NCBI RefSeq assembly: GCF_014596945.1 | Contig: NZ_JACVXB010000009.1 | Coordinates: 1 to 64,000, forward strand | DNA from: Aestuariibaculum sediminum | GTDB taxonomy: Bacteria; Bacteroidota; Bacteroidia; Flavobacteriales; Flavobacteriaceae | DNA length: 64,000 bases | Reading direction: 5' to 3' | Shown: piece after piece, positions 55,252 through 64,000 of the stretch | Layout of the letters: every line of letters begins with the position of its first letter | Numbering within the stretch: position 1 is the first letter of the stretch | Position numbers and translations under genes: made by a program | The notes under the pieces: model-generated | What the model was told of the DNA's origin: nothing | Databases searched by the model: none | What the model saw: the letters and a program-made list of their open reading frames with translations, nothing else

Positions 55252-55280
55252 TTTGAATACCATAATTATTATTAAATTCG
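55252..55280 (+). promoter_or_regulatory. Possible promoter of the DUF2723 gene
   Basis: TTTG (55252-55255) is followed after 17 bases by TAAATTCG (55273-55280), a seven-of-eight match to TAnnTTTG, ending 25 bases before the ATG. Confidence 0.3.
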
Positions 55281-55305
55281 CCTACGTAAAAATAAAGAAA
55301 AATTC

Positions 55306-58300
55306 ATGACCAGTTCAAACTTTAAGAAGTGGAACACCATTTTAGGATGGTTTGCTTTTTTAATAGCTCTAATCACATACACCTTAACCACCGAACCTAC
55401 TGTAAGCTTTTGGGATGCAGGCGAGTACATTTTAACCTCAGCAAAACTACAAGTTGGCCATCCTCCCGGAGCACCTTTGTTTCAAATGCTTGGTGCTTTC
55501 TTTTCTATGTTCGCTCTTGAACCTTCTCAAGTGGGTTTTATGATGAATATGATGAGTGCCATTTCTAGTGCTTTTACTATTTTGTTTATGTTTTGGACCA
55601 TTACTCTTTTATTGAAAAAAATTGTTGGCACCAAAAAAGACATAAGCGAAGGTAAGGCCATGGCTATATTAGGTAGTGCGCTGGTTGGTAGTTTAGCTTT
55701 CACTTTTACCGATTCGTTTTGGTTTAATGCCGTTGAAACTGAGGTATACGCTATGGCAACTTTAATAATGTCTGTTTTATTCTGGCTTGGCCTGCGTTGG
55801 GAACAAGATATGGAAAAACCACGAGGTAACCGCTGGTTAATTTTAATCGCCTTTATTATCGGACTTTCCTTTGGTGTTCACTTTATGGGATTATTAACGA
55901 TTCCTGCCATTGGTCTTATTTACTACTTTAAAAACTATAAAACAATAACCATTAAAAACTTTATCATTGCTAATATAGCATCGGTAGCAGTTCTATTATT
56001 TGTTTTTAAATTATTAGCTCCTAATATTCTTAAAATCTTTAGTGTATTCGAAATTTTCTTTGTTAACACCATAGGTTTACCTTTCAATTCTGGTTCTATA
56101 ATTGCTGGAATCGTTTTAATTGGTTCAATATACTATGCTTTACGTTATACAAGAACTAAAGGTTATATACACTTAAACACAGCTGCTCTTTGTTTAACTT
56201 TTGTTATTGTTGGATTCTCTACCTGGCTTATGCTACCCATTAGAGCGAATGCCAATGTTGTGATTAACGAAAATAATCCATCGAGTGCCAGAGAATTACT
56301 AGCTTATTACAACCTCGAACAGTACCCTGAAACACACCTGTTTTATGGTCCGCAGTTTACCGACCAGTATGCTTTTTTAGATGAGAACAATCCATATATA
56401 GACGACAAACCTAAATACGAAAAAGACGAAGAAAAAGGAGAGTACGTTATTGTTAATGACTATAAAGGCGCCAAACAAAACTACAATTCAAAGCACGCAT
56501 CTATTTTACCTCGAATGTGGAGTCCCGAACACGCAGAAAACTATATGATGTTTACCGGGTTTTTAAATTTTAAACTAAAACCCGATTATCAAATGGATAA
56601 TCAACTTAGAAGCGCCATCAATAAATTTAAAAATGATGTGGCTCAAGGCAATGTAGATCGCGAAGGCTATAACACCTTTTTAAAGAATTTCAAACAGTAC
56701 ATTGACATTGAAAAACCAAGTTTGGCTGACAACATTAAATATATGTTTCAGTATCAGTTAGGATATATGTATTGGCGCTATTTTATGTGGAATTTTTCGG
56801 GGCGGCAAGATGACATCCAGGGACGATACGATAACCATGGCAACTGGATTACAGGAATCAATTCTATTGATGAAAAATTATTGGGTTTACCTCAAGATAA
56901 TTTACCAAGCGATGTTAAAAACAATAAAGCCAGAAACACCTATTACTTATTACCATTTTTACTCGGTCTTATAGGTTTCTTCTTTTTGTTTAACAAAGAC
57001 AAAAAAGTCTTCTGGACCATGCTTGTATTTTTCTTATTTACAGGTGTTGCCATTCAAGTTTACACAAATGTGCGCCCATTCGAGCCACGCGAACGCGACT
57101 ATTCGGTAGTTGGTTCGTTTTATGTGTTTGCGCTTTGGATTGGTTTTGGCGTATACGCCCTTTACGATGCCTTAAATAAATTTGCTCCTAAAAAAATTGT
57201 TGCTCCAGTAATAAGCCTGATATGTTTAATTCTTGTACCTGGAATTTTAGCAGCAAACAATTGGGATGATCACGATCGTTCAGGAAAATATACCGCCAAC
57301 GCTATGGCGAAAATGTACCTGGACTCCTGTGCCGAAAACGGCATTCTATTTACTATTGGTGATAACGACACCTTTGCCCTTTGGTATGCCCAAGAAATTG
57401 AAGGGTACCGTACCGACGTACGCGTTGTGAACACAAGTTTATTCCAAACCGACTGGTATATAGACCAAATGAAACGCAAAGCATACGAAAGCGACCCGAT
57501 ACCATCTCAGTTAACACACGATTTATACCAATACGGAACCAACGATTATATCGTTATTGAAGAAGTTATTGCCGATACCCTTGACGTAAAACAATTTTTA
57601 GATTTTATCGCAAGCGATAATCCTAAAACCAAATACAAGTATGTTTTACAGCAAAACAATTACGATATAACTCAAGTAAGAAGACAGGATTTAGAAGCCA
57701 GTTACCTACCTACACGACATTTAAGAATTCCGGTAAACAAAGAAAACGCCTTAAAATCGGGTATTGTAAAACCAAAAGACGCCAATAAAATTGTACCATA
57801 TATTGATATTAACATTACTGGCAACGCACTTTACAAAAACAGACTATTAATGCTAGATGTTATTGCCAACAACGATTGGAAACGACCTATATATTTTACG
57901 GGTGGAAGTTTTGGTGACGACGACTATATCTGGATGAAAGATTATTTACAATTAGATGGCCTCTGCTACAAACTGGTACCTATAAGAACGCCTGTTAGTA
58001 AATCTAACCCATTCGATATGGGACGTGTAGACACCGAATTAATGTTTAAAAAAGTCAAGCAATGGGATTGGGGTAATAGTGGAAGTCCTGATATTTATCA
58101 CGATCCTGAAACTCGTAAAAATGCGATTACCTACAGAAGTAATTTAGCTCGATTAATTGAACAATTAATTAATGAAAATAAATTAGATAAAGCCGAAGAA
58201 GTAGCTGATATTGCCATGACCAATATGCCAGTTGATTACTTTGGCTACTACACCCTGTTAGAGCCTTACATAAGCGCTTACTATGAAGTTAACAGTAAAG

Positions 58301-58614
58301 ACAAAGCTCAAAACCTATTTAAAGAGGTTGCAAACAAATACCAAGAAAGCTTAAACTATTACAGCAAGTTATCGATAGATAACCAGAACAGAATGTTTGA
58401 AGAAATCTACACTGACATTCAACGTTACAAGGCTTTAATTGATGTACTCGTGATATACGATCCTGAGTTTGCTAAAACCGAAGGAGAAATCTTCAACAAC
58501 CATCTCATGTTATTTAAGCATTTTTATGGTGAGCAACCCGATGAAGACGTTTACACACCAGAACAGGATTCAACATTTCCTACGTTAGACAGTACGGCTG
58601 ACATCTTAAATTAA
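55306..58614 (+). CDS. DUF2723 (TMEM260-like) membrane protein, probable O-glycosyltransferase type
   Basis: The 1102 residues hold roughly a dozen membrane helices and large soluble regions. The DUF2723 signature is WDAGEYILTSAKLQVGHPPG (about 35-54), with the acidic residue characteristic of GT-C enzymes that use lipid-linked sugars. The second half (about 650-1100) is mostly soluble and includes the conserved NGILFTIGDNDTFALWYAQE and a helical, TPR-like end (DKAEEVADIAMTNMP; AYYEVNSKDKAQNLFKE). The human relative TMEM260 is an O-mannosyltransferase; here activity is only inferred. It lies 3 bases before a deacetylase gene, a likely operon. Confidence 0.85.
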   Translation: MTSSNFKKWNTILGWFAFLIALITYTLTTEPTVSFWDAGEYILTSAKLQVGHPPGAPLFQMLGAFFSMFALEPSQVGFMMNMMSAISSAFTILFMFWTITLLLKKIVGTKKDISEGKAMAILGSALVGSLAFTFTDSFWFNAVETEVYAMATLIMSVLFWLGLRWEQDMEKPRGNRWLILIAFIIGLSFGVHFMGLLTIPAIGLIYYFKNYKTITIKNFIIANIASVAVLLFVFKLLAPNILKIFSVFEIFFVNTIGLPFNSGSIIAGIVLIGSIYYALRYTRTKGYIHLNTAALCLTFVIVGFSTWLMLPIRANANVVINENNPSSARELLAYYNLEQYPETHLFYGPQFTDQYAFLDENNPYIDDKPKYEKDEEKGEYVIVNDYKGAKQNYNSKHASILPRMWSPEHAENYMMFTGFLNFKLKPDYQMDNQLRSAINKFKNDVAQGNVDREGYNTFLKNFKQYIDIEKPSLADNIKYMFQYQLGYMYWRYFMWNFSGRQDDIQGRYDNHGNWITGINSIDEKLLGLPQDNLPSDVKNNKARNTYYLLPFLLGLIGFFFLFNKDKKVFWTMLVFFLFTGVAIQVYTNVRPFEPRERDYSVVGSFYVFALWIGFGVYALYDALNKFAPKKIVAPVISLICLILVPGILAANNWDDHDRSGKYTANAMAKMYLDSCAENGILFTIGDNDTFALWYAQEIEGYRTDVRVVNTSLFQTDWYIDQMKRKAYESDPIPSQLTHDLYQYGTNDYIVIEEVIADTLDVKQFLDFIASDNPKTKYKYVLQQNNYDITQVRRQDLEASYLPTRHLRIPVNKENALKSGIVKPKDANKIVPYIDINITGNALYKNRLLMLDVIANNDWKRPIYFTGGSFGDDDYIWMKDYLQLDGLCYKLVPIRTPVSKSNPFDMGRVDTELMFKKVKQWDWGNSGSPDIYHDPETRKNAITYRSNLARLIEQLINENKLDKAEEVADIAMTNMPVDYFGYYTLLEPYISAYYEVNSKDKAQNLFKEVANKYQESLNYYSKLSIDNQNRMFEEIYTDIQRYKALIDVLVIYDPEFAKTEGEIFNNHLMLFKHFYGEQPDEDVYTPEQDSTFPTLDSTADILN

Positions 58615-58617
58615 GAT

Positions 58618-59301
58618 ATGCCGTTATCCTTAGTTAAAATACCAGAAGTTGTTAAAAAGATGTTCCCAAACTATGTTTGGGACATCCCGACTTCCGATAA
58701 GGTAATTTACCTGACTTTTGACGACGGACCAACCCCTGAGATAACCGATTGGACTCTAAAAATATTGAATGATTTTGAGGCAAAAGCCACATTTTTCTGT
58801 ATTGGAAACAATGTTGAAAAACACCCTGAAATTTTTCAAAATATTATAAAAACAGGTCATGCTATAGGCAATCACACCCACAATCATCTAAAAGGCTGGA
58901 AAACAAAGAAGCAAGACTACCTTAAAAATATTAAGTCCTGCGACAACGCATTTAAATTGCATTTAGCCAATTCAAATCAGGTTGAAGAAAACGAAAAGGA
59001 AGACAAAAATAAAAACATAAAACTTTTTAGACCGCCTTACGGAAGACTAACTCCTGGTCAGGGTAAAGCGCTTTTAGCGATGCATTATAAAATTATTATG
59101 TGGGATGTATTATCGTTTGATTGGGACATTAAAACCAGCAAGGAAGATTGTTTAAGCCATGTTATTAATAACACAGAAAAAGGAAGCGTTGTGGTGTTTC
59201 ACGATAGTATTAAGGCTTCTAAAAACATGCAATACGTCTTACCTAAAGTTTTAAAACACTTTACAAATTTAGGCTACAGTTTTGAATCAATACCTCATTA
59301 A
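58618..59301 (+). CDS. Polysaccharide deacetylase (NodB homology domain, CE4)
   Basis: The 227 residues are one NodB domain. All motifs are present: TFDDGPTPEITDWT (about 34-47, catalytic base Asp and metal Asp), GNHTHNHLKG (metal His pair), RPPYGRLTPGQ, MWDVLSFDWD and VVFHDSIKA (catalytic His). No signal peptide is evident, so the enzyme may be cytoplasmic or anchored by interaction. It is next to the DUF2723 gene and may modify the glycan made or used there. Its stop overlaps that of the next minus-strand gene by 4 bases. Confidence 0.93.
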   Translation: MPLSLVKIPEVVKKMFPNYVWDIPTSDKVIYLTFDDGPTPEITDWTLKILNDFEAKATFFCIGNNVEKHPEIFQNIIKTGHAIGNHTHNHLKGWKTKKQDYLKNIKSCDNAFKLHLANSNQVEENEKEDKNKNIKLFRPPYGRLTPGQGKALLAMHYKIIMWDVLSFDWDIKTSKEDCLSHVINNTEKGSVVVFHDSIKASKNMQYVLPKVLKHFTNLGYSFESIPH

Positions 59302-59594
59302 ATAAACTGCTGAACGATTCCAATAAGCGTATTGGCATCTTGCTCTCCGCTCTGTCGCCACTTCATTTCCCCTCCTTTGTAGATTATTAAAGTTGGAATC
59401 GCCTTTACACGTAAAGCTTCGGCAAGCTCCGCATTTTTATCAACATCTATTTTTATTACTTTAGCCTTATCGCCTAAGGCTGCCGCAACATCTCTTAAAA
59501 CGGCATGCATGGTTGAAGACTGTTCATTCCAGTCGGTAAAAAAATCTAACAACACCGGAATTTCTACATCAATAAGTTCCCCAAATTTTGACAT
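59298..59594 (-). CDS. Thioredoxin-fold protein without the active-site cysteines
   Basis: This 98-residue protein aligns with thioredoxin throughout: the strand before the site (VLLDFFTDW), the helix after it, IKIDVDKNAELAEALRVKAI, the cis-proline loop IPTLIIYKGGE and the terminal helix. The normal WCGPC is WNEQSS here: the sequence at about 59520-59535 is unambiguous in this window, and no Cys is present in the whole protein. It therefore cannot work as a dithiol oxidoreductase. A binding or chaperone-like function is possible. A TATATTTG box lies at 59613-59620. Confidence 0.9.
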   Translation of the reverse strand: MSKFGELIDVEIPVLLDFFTDWNEQSSTMHAVLRDVAAALGDKAKVIKIDVDKNAELAEALRVKAIPTLIIYKGGEMKWRQSGEQDANTLIGIVQQFI

Positions 59595-59612
59595 ACTTTA
59601 TTGTTTATGAGT

Positions 59613-59620
59613 CAAATATA
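59613..59620 (-). promoter_or_regulatory. Candidate -7 box for the thioredoxin-fold gene
   Basis: The minus strand reads TATATTTG, 19 bases before the ATG. The expected TTG is not at normal spacing. The rest of the 192-base gap to the next gene shows nothing else. Confidence 0.35.
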
Positions 59621-59786
59621 CTTTTACAAACCTACACATTTTTTTCAAATTTTTGATATACGTGTTTTTTTGTAGCATATTTTACCACGTCCTAATATAA
59701 AAATACGCAATTTCTATAGGAATTACAACATTTAATAAATAATAGAAATATTACCGTTCACGATTAAAAAAATAAGCGTTTTATTA

Positions 59787-61022
59787 TTATGCCGTTACAG
59801 TACCCTTTTTAAGTTCTATAACGGTAATTTCTGGCCATATTCCAACGCGACCAGGAAACGCTAAATAACCAAAACCTCTATTTACATTAAGATATCTACC
59901 TGCTTCATTATACATTCCTGCCCAATATTTATAACGCCATTTAGCAGGACTCCATTTAAACCATCCCGGAATTTCGATTCCAAATTGCATACCATGAGTA
60001 TGACCGCTTAGGGTTAAATGATAATGATTGTCGTCATTTTTAACTTTCTTTTCCCAATGGGTCGGATCATGACTCATTAAAATTTTAAAATCATTTGCTT
60101 CAACCTGTTTCGTAGCCTTTTGTAAATCACCAGCTTTTTTAAATCCGCCTGTTCCCCAATTTTCTACACCTACCAAAGCCAAACGCTGGCCGCCACGTTC
60201 TATAAATCGACTTTCATTTAACAATAAATCAAAACCTATTTCCCTTTGAAGTGCTTTTAAATCTTCTAAATTTTGATGTTTAGCTTCTTCCGATTCCCAT
60301 GCCACATAATCACCATAATCGTGATTACCTAATACGGAATACAAACCGTCTTTAGCTTTTAGGTTACTAAATATTTTCTGGTAAGGCTTTAATTCATCAG
60401 CCTTGTTATTTACCATGTCGCCTGTAAACAAAATAACATCGCTATTTTGTTCGTTAATTAAATCTATCGCATATTCAACCTTATCAACATTATCAAAACT
60501 ACCTGAATGCACATCACTTATTTGAGTGACTTTATACCCATCGAAAGCCTCTGGTAAATCTTCAAATGTCAAGGTATATTTTAAAACCTTAAAATTGTAT
60601 TTTCCTTTATAAATACCGTATAATATGGAAGCAAACGGAATCGCTGATATACCTAAAGCGATTTTACTTATAAATTGACGACGCGACGCAAAATAATTGC
60701 CTTCGGCAGAATTTCCTTCTGTAAAATATCTATAAATTGCCTGTGGCACCCTGAAAATGTCTTCACCTAACATGGCTATCAACAAAATCATTTTTGGCAC
60801 GAGTAGCGCGATAAAAAACCCAAATGCAAAAGCGTGTCGATGTGTAAAACCATCGCTTCGGTTAAACCCGTAATAATTATATACAAAATTACCGATAACC
60901 AATAAAGACACTACCCAATACAAGGCTTGCACCCAATGGTTTCTGGTGACAGTTTTTAATGCCTGGAAGCCGTAAATATCGACAACTAAATAAAGTATTA
61001 AAAAGATAGCCCAACGCAACAT
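59787..61022 (-). CDS. Membrane-anchored metallophosphoesterase
   Basis: The first ~110 residues carry about three hydrophobic helices (LRWAIFLILYLVVDIYGF; QALYWVVSLLVIGNFVYN; AFAFGFFIALLVPKMILL). A second part starts with SRRQFISKIALGISAIPFAS, a twin-arginine-like segment inside the protein. The catalytic domain (about 150-411) has the full calcineurin-like set: QISDVHSG, FTGDMVN, LGNHDYGDY, LMSHDPTHW and LSGHTHGMQFG. The family (YkuE-like) acts on phosphoesters outside the membrane, but the substrate is unknown. It has an in-line -7-like TATCTTTG at 61037-61044. Confidence 0.9.
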   Translation of the reverse strand: MLRWAIFLILYLVVDIYGFQALKTVTRNHWVQALYWVVSLLVIGNFVYNYYGFNRSDGFTHRHAFAFGFFIALLVPKMILLIAMLGEDIFRVPQAIYRYFTEGNSAEGNYFASRRQFISKIALGISAIPFASILYGIYKGKYNFKVLKYTLTFEDLPEAFDGYKVTQISDVHSGSFDNVDKVEYAIDLINEQNSDVILFTGDMVNNKADELKPYQKIFSNLKAKDGLYSVLGNHDYGDYVAWESEEAKHQNLEDLKALQREIGFDLLLNESRFIERGGQRLALVGVENWGTGGFKKAGDLQKATKQVEANDFKILMSHDPTHWEKKVKNDDNHYHLTLSGHTHGMQFGIEIPGWFKWSPAKWRYKYWAGMYNEAGRYLNVNRGFGYLAFPGRVGIWPEITVIELKKGTVTA

Positions 61023-61128
61023 AAATGGTTTTTTACCAAAGATAAGGGATTTTAAAGAGTATTATAAGCACCACAATATATTTAACGGAACCTTAAGAAC
61101 ATACCATTCTCTGTTATTTCTCCTCCCC

Positions 61129-61854
61129 TTAAAGTGTGGTTGCTTTTAAAATACTTTGAATCGTCCTTATATCAGAATACGACTTAATGGTTTCATCAAA
61201 AAATTTAGAGCTGTTCATGGTAATTTTAGGTTGTTCAATAACCGTTTCAATAGTAGAAGCTGACACATGTATTTCATCAAAGCCAGCTTTTGCAAACAAT
61301 GCAGCATTTTCTGGTTTTATGCCACCACCGGGTAAAACAGACAATTTTTGTTGTCCAAGTTCTTTAAGTTCTTTTAAAAAATGGAGTGCTAAAGCAGCCG
61401 ATGTTTGTTGACCAGAAGTAAGCACACGATCAACTCCTAAACGCTTTAATTCTTCAATCGCATCTATCGGGTTTGGCACCCAATCAAAAGCGCGATGAAA
61501 CGTAAATGGTAATGGTTTCGCGAGGTCTACAAGTTGCTTTGTTTTTTCAATATCTACTGTATTATCATCATTTAAAACTCCCGAAACAATTCCGGCACAC
61601 CCTAGCTCCTTACACAGTTTAATATCGTGCTTCATAATATCCATTTCATCGTCGGAGAACGTAAAACTCCCACTTCTTGAACGAATTAAAACAAACACCG
61701 GAATGGACAAAGTTTCTATAACTTTTTTGATCAAACCAAAAGAAGGTGTTATTCCTCCAACAGCTAATTCCGAGCATAATTCGATACGATGAGCACCCGC
61801 TTTTTCAGCATTTAAAGCCGATTCAAAAGAGTTAGCACAAACTTCTACTATCAT
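61129..61854 (-). CDS. cutC: CutC family protein (copper homeostasis)
   Basis: CutC is a TIM-barrel protein linked to copper tolerance in some bacteria, though its direct role is disputed. From the ATG at 61854 it has 241 residues, the usual size. Motifs include EVCANSFESALNAEKAGAHR (about 4-23), IELCSELAVGGITPSFGL, FHRAFDWVPNP and LTSGQQTSA. A TTG three codons upstream (61863) is possible but less likely. A TATATTTG box lies 19 bases upstream. No operon partner is seen. Confidence 0.92.
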   Translation of the reverse strand: MIVEVCANSFESALNAEKAGAHRIELCSELAVGGITPSFGLIKKVIETLSIPVFVLIRSRSGSFTFSDDEMDIMKHDIKLCKELGCAGIVSGVLNDDNTVDIEKTKQLVDLAKPLPFTFHRAFDWVPNPIDAIEELKRLGVDRVLTSGQQTSAALALHFLKELKELGQQKLSVLPGGGIKPENAALFAKAGFDEIHVSASTIETVIEQPKITMNSSKFFDETIKSYSDIRTIQSILKATTL

Positions 61855-61872
61855 AATTTTCAATTAAAAAAA

Positions 61873-61880
61873 CAAATATA
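61873..61880 (-). promoter_or_regulatory. Candidate -7 box for cutC
   Basis: The minus strand reads TATATTTG 19 bases before the cutC ATG. The -33 box is not clear. The 241-base gap to polA shows no other feature except a weak plus-strand box described next. Confidence 0.35.
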
Positions 61881-62064
61881 GTAATACCTAGATAGAAATC
61901 ATTCTTGTAAAAATATGCAACTTATTTAAATATATAATTCAATTCATTTTTTCGGCAGTAAAAACCTCTTTAAAACCATTTAATTACAACTTTATAACCG
62001 AATTATTTTGTTAATACTATAGTGCCTAAAAACATTTAAATCTCAATTATCGCGTAAGTTTTTG

Positions 62065-62072
62065 TAGTTTTG
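62065..62072 (+). promoter_or_regulatory. Candidate -7 box for polA
   Basis: TAGTTTTG fits TAnnTTTG and ends 24 bases before the polA ATG. There is no TTG at the usual distance upstream. Confidence 0.3.
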
Positions 62073-62095
62073 AAGTTCTTATCAAAACAACACAT

Positions 62096-64000
62096 ATGTC
62101 TGATCAAAAACGTCTTTTTTTAGTTGATGCTTATGCCTTAATTTTTCGCGGATACTACGCCTTTATTAAAAACCCCAGAATAAACAGTAAAGGCATTGAC
62201 ACCTCTGCTATTATGGGATTTATGAATTCGCTTTTAGATGTTATAAAACGTGAAAAACCAGATCATTTAGCTGTATGTTTTGACAAAGGTGGAAGTACCG
62301 ACCGCGTGGAAATGTTTGAAGCTTACAAAGCGAATCGAGACGAAACACCGGAAGCTATAAAAGTAGCTGTACCCTACATTCAAAATATATTACAAGCCAT
62401 GCATATTCCGATTATGGTAAAAGAAGGCTATGAGGCCGACGACGTAATTGGAACACTGTCCAAACAAGCCGAAAAACAAGGCTATCAAACCTACATGGTT
62501 ACTCCCGACAAAGATTTTGCTCAGTTAGTAAGTGAAAACATTTTTATGTATCGCCCTAAGTCCTTTGGTGGTGGTTATGAAACCTGGGGTATTGAGGAAG
62601 TGAAGAAAAAATTTGAAGTTGAAAACCCATTACAGGTTATAGACTTTTTAGGTATGATGGGCGACTCGAGCGATAATATTCCTGGGCTTCCCGGAGTTGG
62701 AGAAAAGACAGCCAAAAAGTTCATTGCTCAATACGGTAGCATGGAGGGGCTTTTAGAAAACACGCATGAGCTAAAAGGTAAAATGAAGGAGAAAGTTGAA
62801 GCCAATAAAGAACTTGGTTTGCTATCTAAAAAACTAGCAACAATTATGCTTGATGTTCCTGTAGAATTCGACGAACACGACTTCGAAATGTCGGAACCAA
62901 ACATAGAAAAAGTCACTGAAATTTTTCAGGATTTAGAATTTAGAAATCTGCTAACTAATTTCTTAAAAACCTTTTCCGCAAATACGGAAGCCGCGAAAGA
63001 ATCTCCAAGTCCATCTAAAGCATCAGACACTAAAACGGAAACTATAAAAGAACCAACTTCAGCCGGAGCAGGTCAATTTTCACTTTTTGGAGGCGGCGAT
63101 GAAACACAAAGCGAAAGCACAGCATCTTACACAAGAAAAACTGCCGAAACCACATCTCACTTTTACCAAAGTGTTGCATCGGGCATGGCTACAAAATTAT
63201 TCGTTAAAAAATTAATGCAACAAACATCGGTATGTTTTGATACTGAAACTACCGACCTGAACCCACTCGCAGCCGAATTAGTTGGTATTGCTTTTTCATG
63301 GGAAACTGGCAAAGGATTTTATTTACCATTTCCGGAGGACAAAAGCGAAGCACAGAAACTTATCGAAGAATTACGACCGTTTTTTGAAAGCGAAAACATT
63401 GAAAAAATAGGTCAGAATTTAAAATACGACATAAAAGTATTAGCAAAATATAATATAGCCGTAAAAGGTAAATTATTCGACACCATGCTGGCTCATTATC
63501 TTATTAATCCAGATATGCGCCACAATATGGATGTTTTAGCTGAAACTTACCTGAATTACTCTCCGATTTCTATTGAAACTTTAATTGGCAAAAAAGGCAA
63601 GAACCAATTATCAATGCGCCAAGTACCTTTGGAAAAGCAAACAGAATATGCCGTAGAAGATGCCGATATCACGCTCCAACTTAAGGAACATTTCGAAAAA
63701 GAATTAGGCGAAGCCAGTACTCAAAAGTTATTCGATGAGATTGAAATTCCACTTTTACGGGTATTATCAGCCATGGAACTGGAAGGCATAAATCTGGACA
63801 AAGCCTTTTTAAACAGTTTATCTGATGCTTTAACCAACGATATCAAAACGCTTGAAAGTAAAATTTACGAAGCTGCCGGTGAGGAATTTAATATCGCCTC
63901 ACCAAAACAGTTAGGTGTTATATTATTCGAAAAATTAAAACTGGTCGACAAACCTAAAAAAACCAAAACAGGACAGTATGCAACAAGCGAAGATATTTTA
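62096..64000 (+). CDS. polA: DNA polymerase I, N-terminal 635 residues (cut by window end)
   Basis: The frame is open from the ATG at 62096 to the last base, so it is partial at its 3' end. The 5'-nuclease domain opens KRLFLVDAYALIFRGYYAF (residues 5-23), with VTPDKDFAQL and GDSSDNIPGLPGVGEKTAKK near residues 140 and 190. A poorly conserved, Ser/Thr/Glu-rich linker (about 302-355) contains GQFSLFGGG. The 3'-5' exonuclease-like domain appears intact: CFDTETTDLNPL (about residues 380-391, metal Asp and Glu), GQNLKYDIKVL and YAVEDADITLQL. The polymerase domain begins near residue 555 and lies mostly outside the window. Confidence 0.97.
   Translation, partial: MSDQKRLFLVDAYALIFRGYYAFIKNPRINSKGIDTSAIMGFMNSLLDVIKREKPDHLAVCFDKGGSTDRVEMFEAYKANRDETPEAIKVAVPYIQNILQAMHIPIMVKEGYEADDVIGTLSKQAEKQGYQTYMVTPDKDFAQLVSENIFMYRPKSFGGGYETWGIEEVKKKFEVENPLQVIDFLGMMGDSSDNIPGLPGVGEKTAKKFIAQYGSMEGLLENTHELKGKMKEKVEANKELGLLSKKLATIMLDVPVEFDEHDFEMSEPNIEKVTEIFQDLEFRNLLTNFLKTFSANTEAAKESPSPSKASDTKTETIKEPTSAGAGQFSLFGGGDETQSESTASYTRKTAETTSHFYQSVASGMATKLFVKKLMQQTSVCFDTETTDLNPLAAELVGIAFSWETGKGFYLPFPEDKSEAQKLIEELRPFFESENIEKIGQNLKYDIKVLAKYNIAVKGKLFDTMLAHYLINPDMRHNMDVLAETYLNYSPISIETLIGKKGKNQLSMRQVPLEKQTEYAVEDADITLQLKEHFEKELGEASTQKLFDEIEIPLLRVLSAMELEGINLDKAFLNSLSDALTNDIKTLESKIYEAAGEEFNIASPKQLGVILFEKLKLVDKPKKTKTGQYATSEDIL

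Noticed and set aside
1-64000. CRISPR arrays, insertion sequences, rRNA genes and secondary-metabolite clusters
   Set aside because: I looked for direct repeats with regular spacing, transposase motifs and known rRNA ends and saw none. A repeat-finding program could still reveal short repeats.

Overview
The window is a stretch of chromosome from a member of the Bacteroidota, almost certainly a marine-type Flavobacteriaceae. The evidence is AT-rich sequence, promoters of the TTG / TAnnTTTG type, weak or absent Shine-Dalgarno sites, an intact sprA (type IX secretion / gliding), a remB-like gliding gene, an Alternative Complex III operon joined to a cytochrome oxidase, and a gene order (gcvH-sprA-ruvA-malic enzyme) that is typical of the family. 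Almost every gene is a recognisable housekeeping or envelope gene. I see no prophage, insertion sequence, CRISPR array, secondary-metabolite cluster or rRNA operon.

Layout. 1-7.6 kb: a MscS channel, then on the minus strand a MacAB/TolC-like tripartite exporter (one ATPase, two permeases, adaptor, outer-membrane channel) with tsaB at the end. 7.7-13 kb: a minus-strand oxidase biogenesis cluster (ctaB, two subunit III genes, subunit IV, a cysteine-less thioredoxin-fold protein, SCO, DUF420, a small CxxC membrane protein). 13-26.4 kb: an envelope block with an orphan lipoprotein, a RemB-like barrel, two tandem TonB paralogues, VanZ, gcvH, the 2421-residue SprA and ruvA. 26.4-34.8 kb: malic enzyme, then a trehalose locus (GH37 trehalase, MFS transporter, two tandem LacI regulators transcribed away from them) with two LacI-type operators in the 520-bp gap. 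34.8-36.7 kb: queG and ruvB. 36.8-48.1 kb: the ActA-B-C-D-E-F-CoxB-CoxA operon. 48.3-49.3 kb: a SPOR protein and a secreted tail-collar-domain protein. 49.4-53.9 kb: the rimP-nusA-infB operon. 54-64 kb: a universal stress protein, tRNA-Gln, a DUF2723 membrane glycosyltransferase-like gene with a polysaccharide deacetylase, a thioredoxin-fold protein lacking its active-site cysteines, a membrane metallophosphoesterase, cutC, and the first 635 codons of polA, cut by the window edge.

How it works together. Two separated loci build one respiratory branch: ACIII takes electrons from menaquinol to cytochrome c/CuA, CoxA/CoxB (36.8-39.7 kb) reduce oxygen, and the 7.7-13 kb cluster supplies subunits III/IV, heme O synthesis and copper-site assembly factors. 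SprA, the RemB-like protein and the TonB pair form an outer-membrane / energy-transduction neighbourhood. The trehalose locus looks like a small catabolic regulon under LacI-type control. The sequence shows no obvious new defence or mobile system. The items most worth following up are the two Cys-less thioredoxin-fold proteins, the TonB-C-like domain at the N-terminus of the RemB-like protein, the operator/promoter geometry and 32-bp palindrome in front of the trehalose genes, and a terminator-like hairpin just before rimP-nusA-infB.
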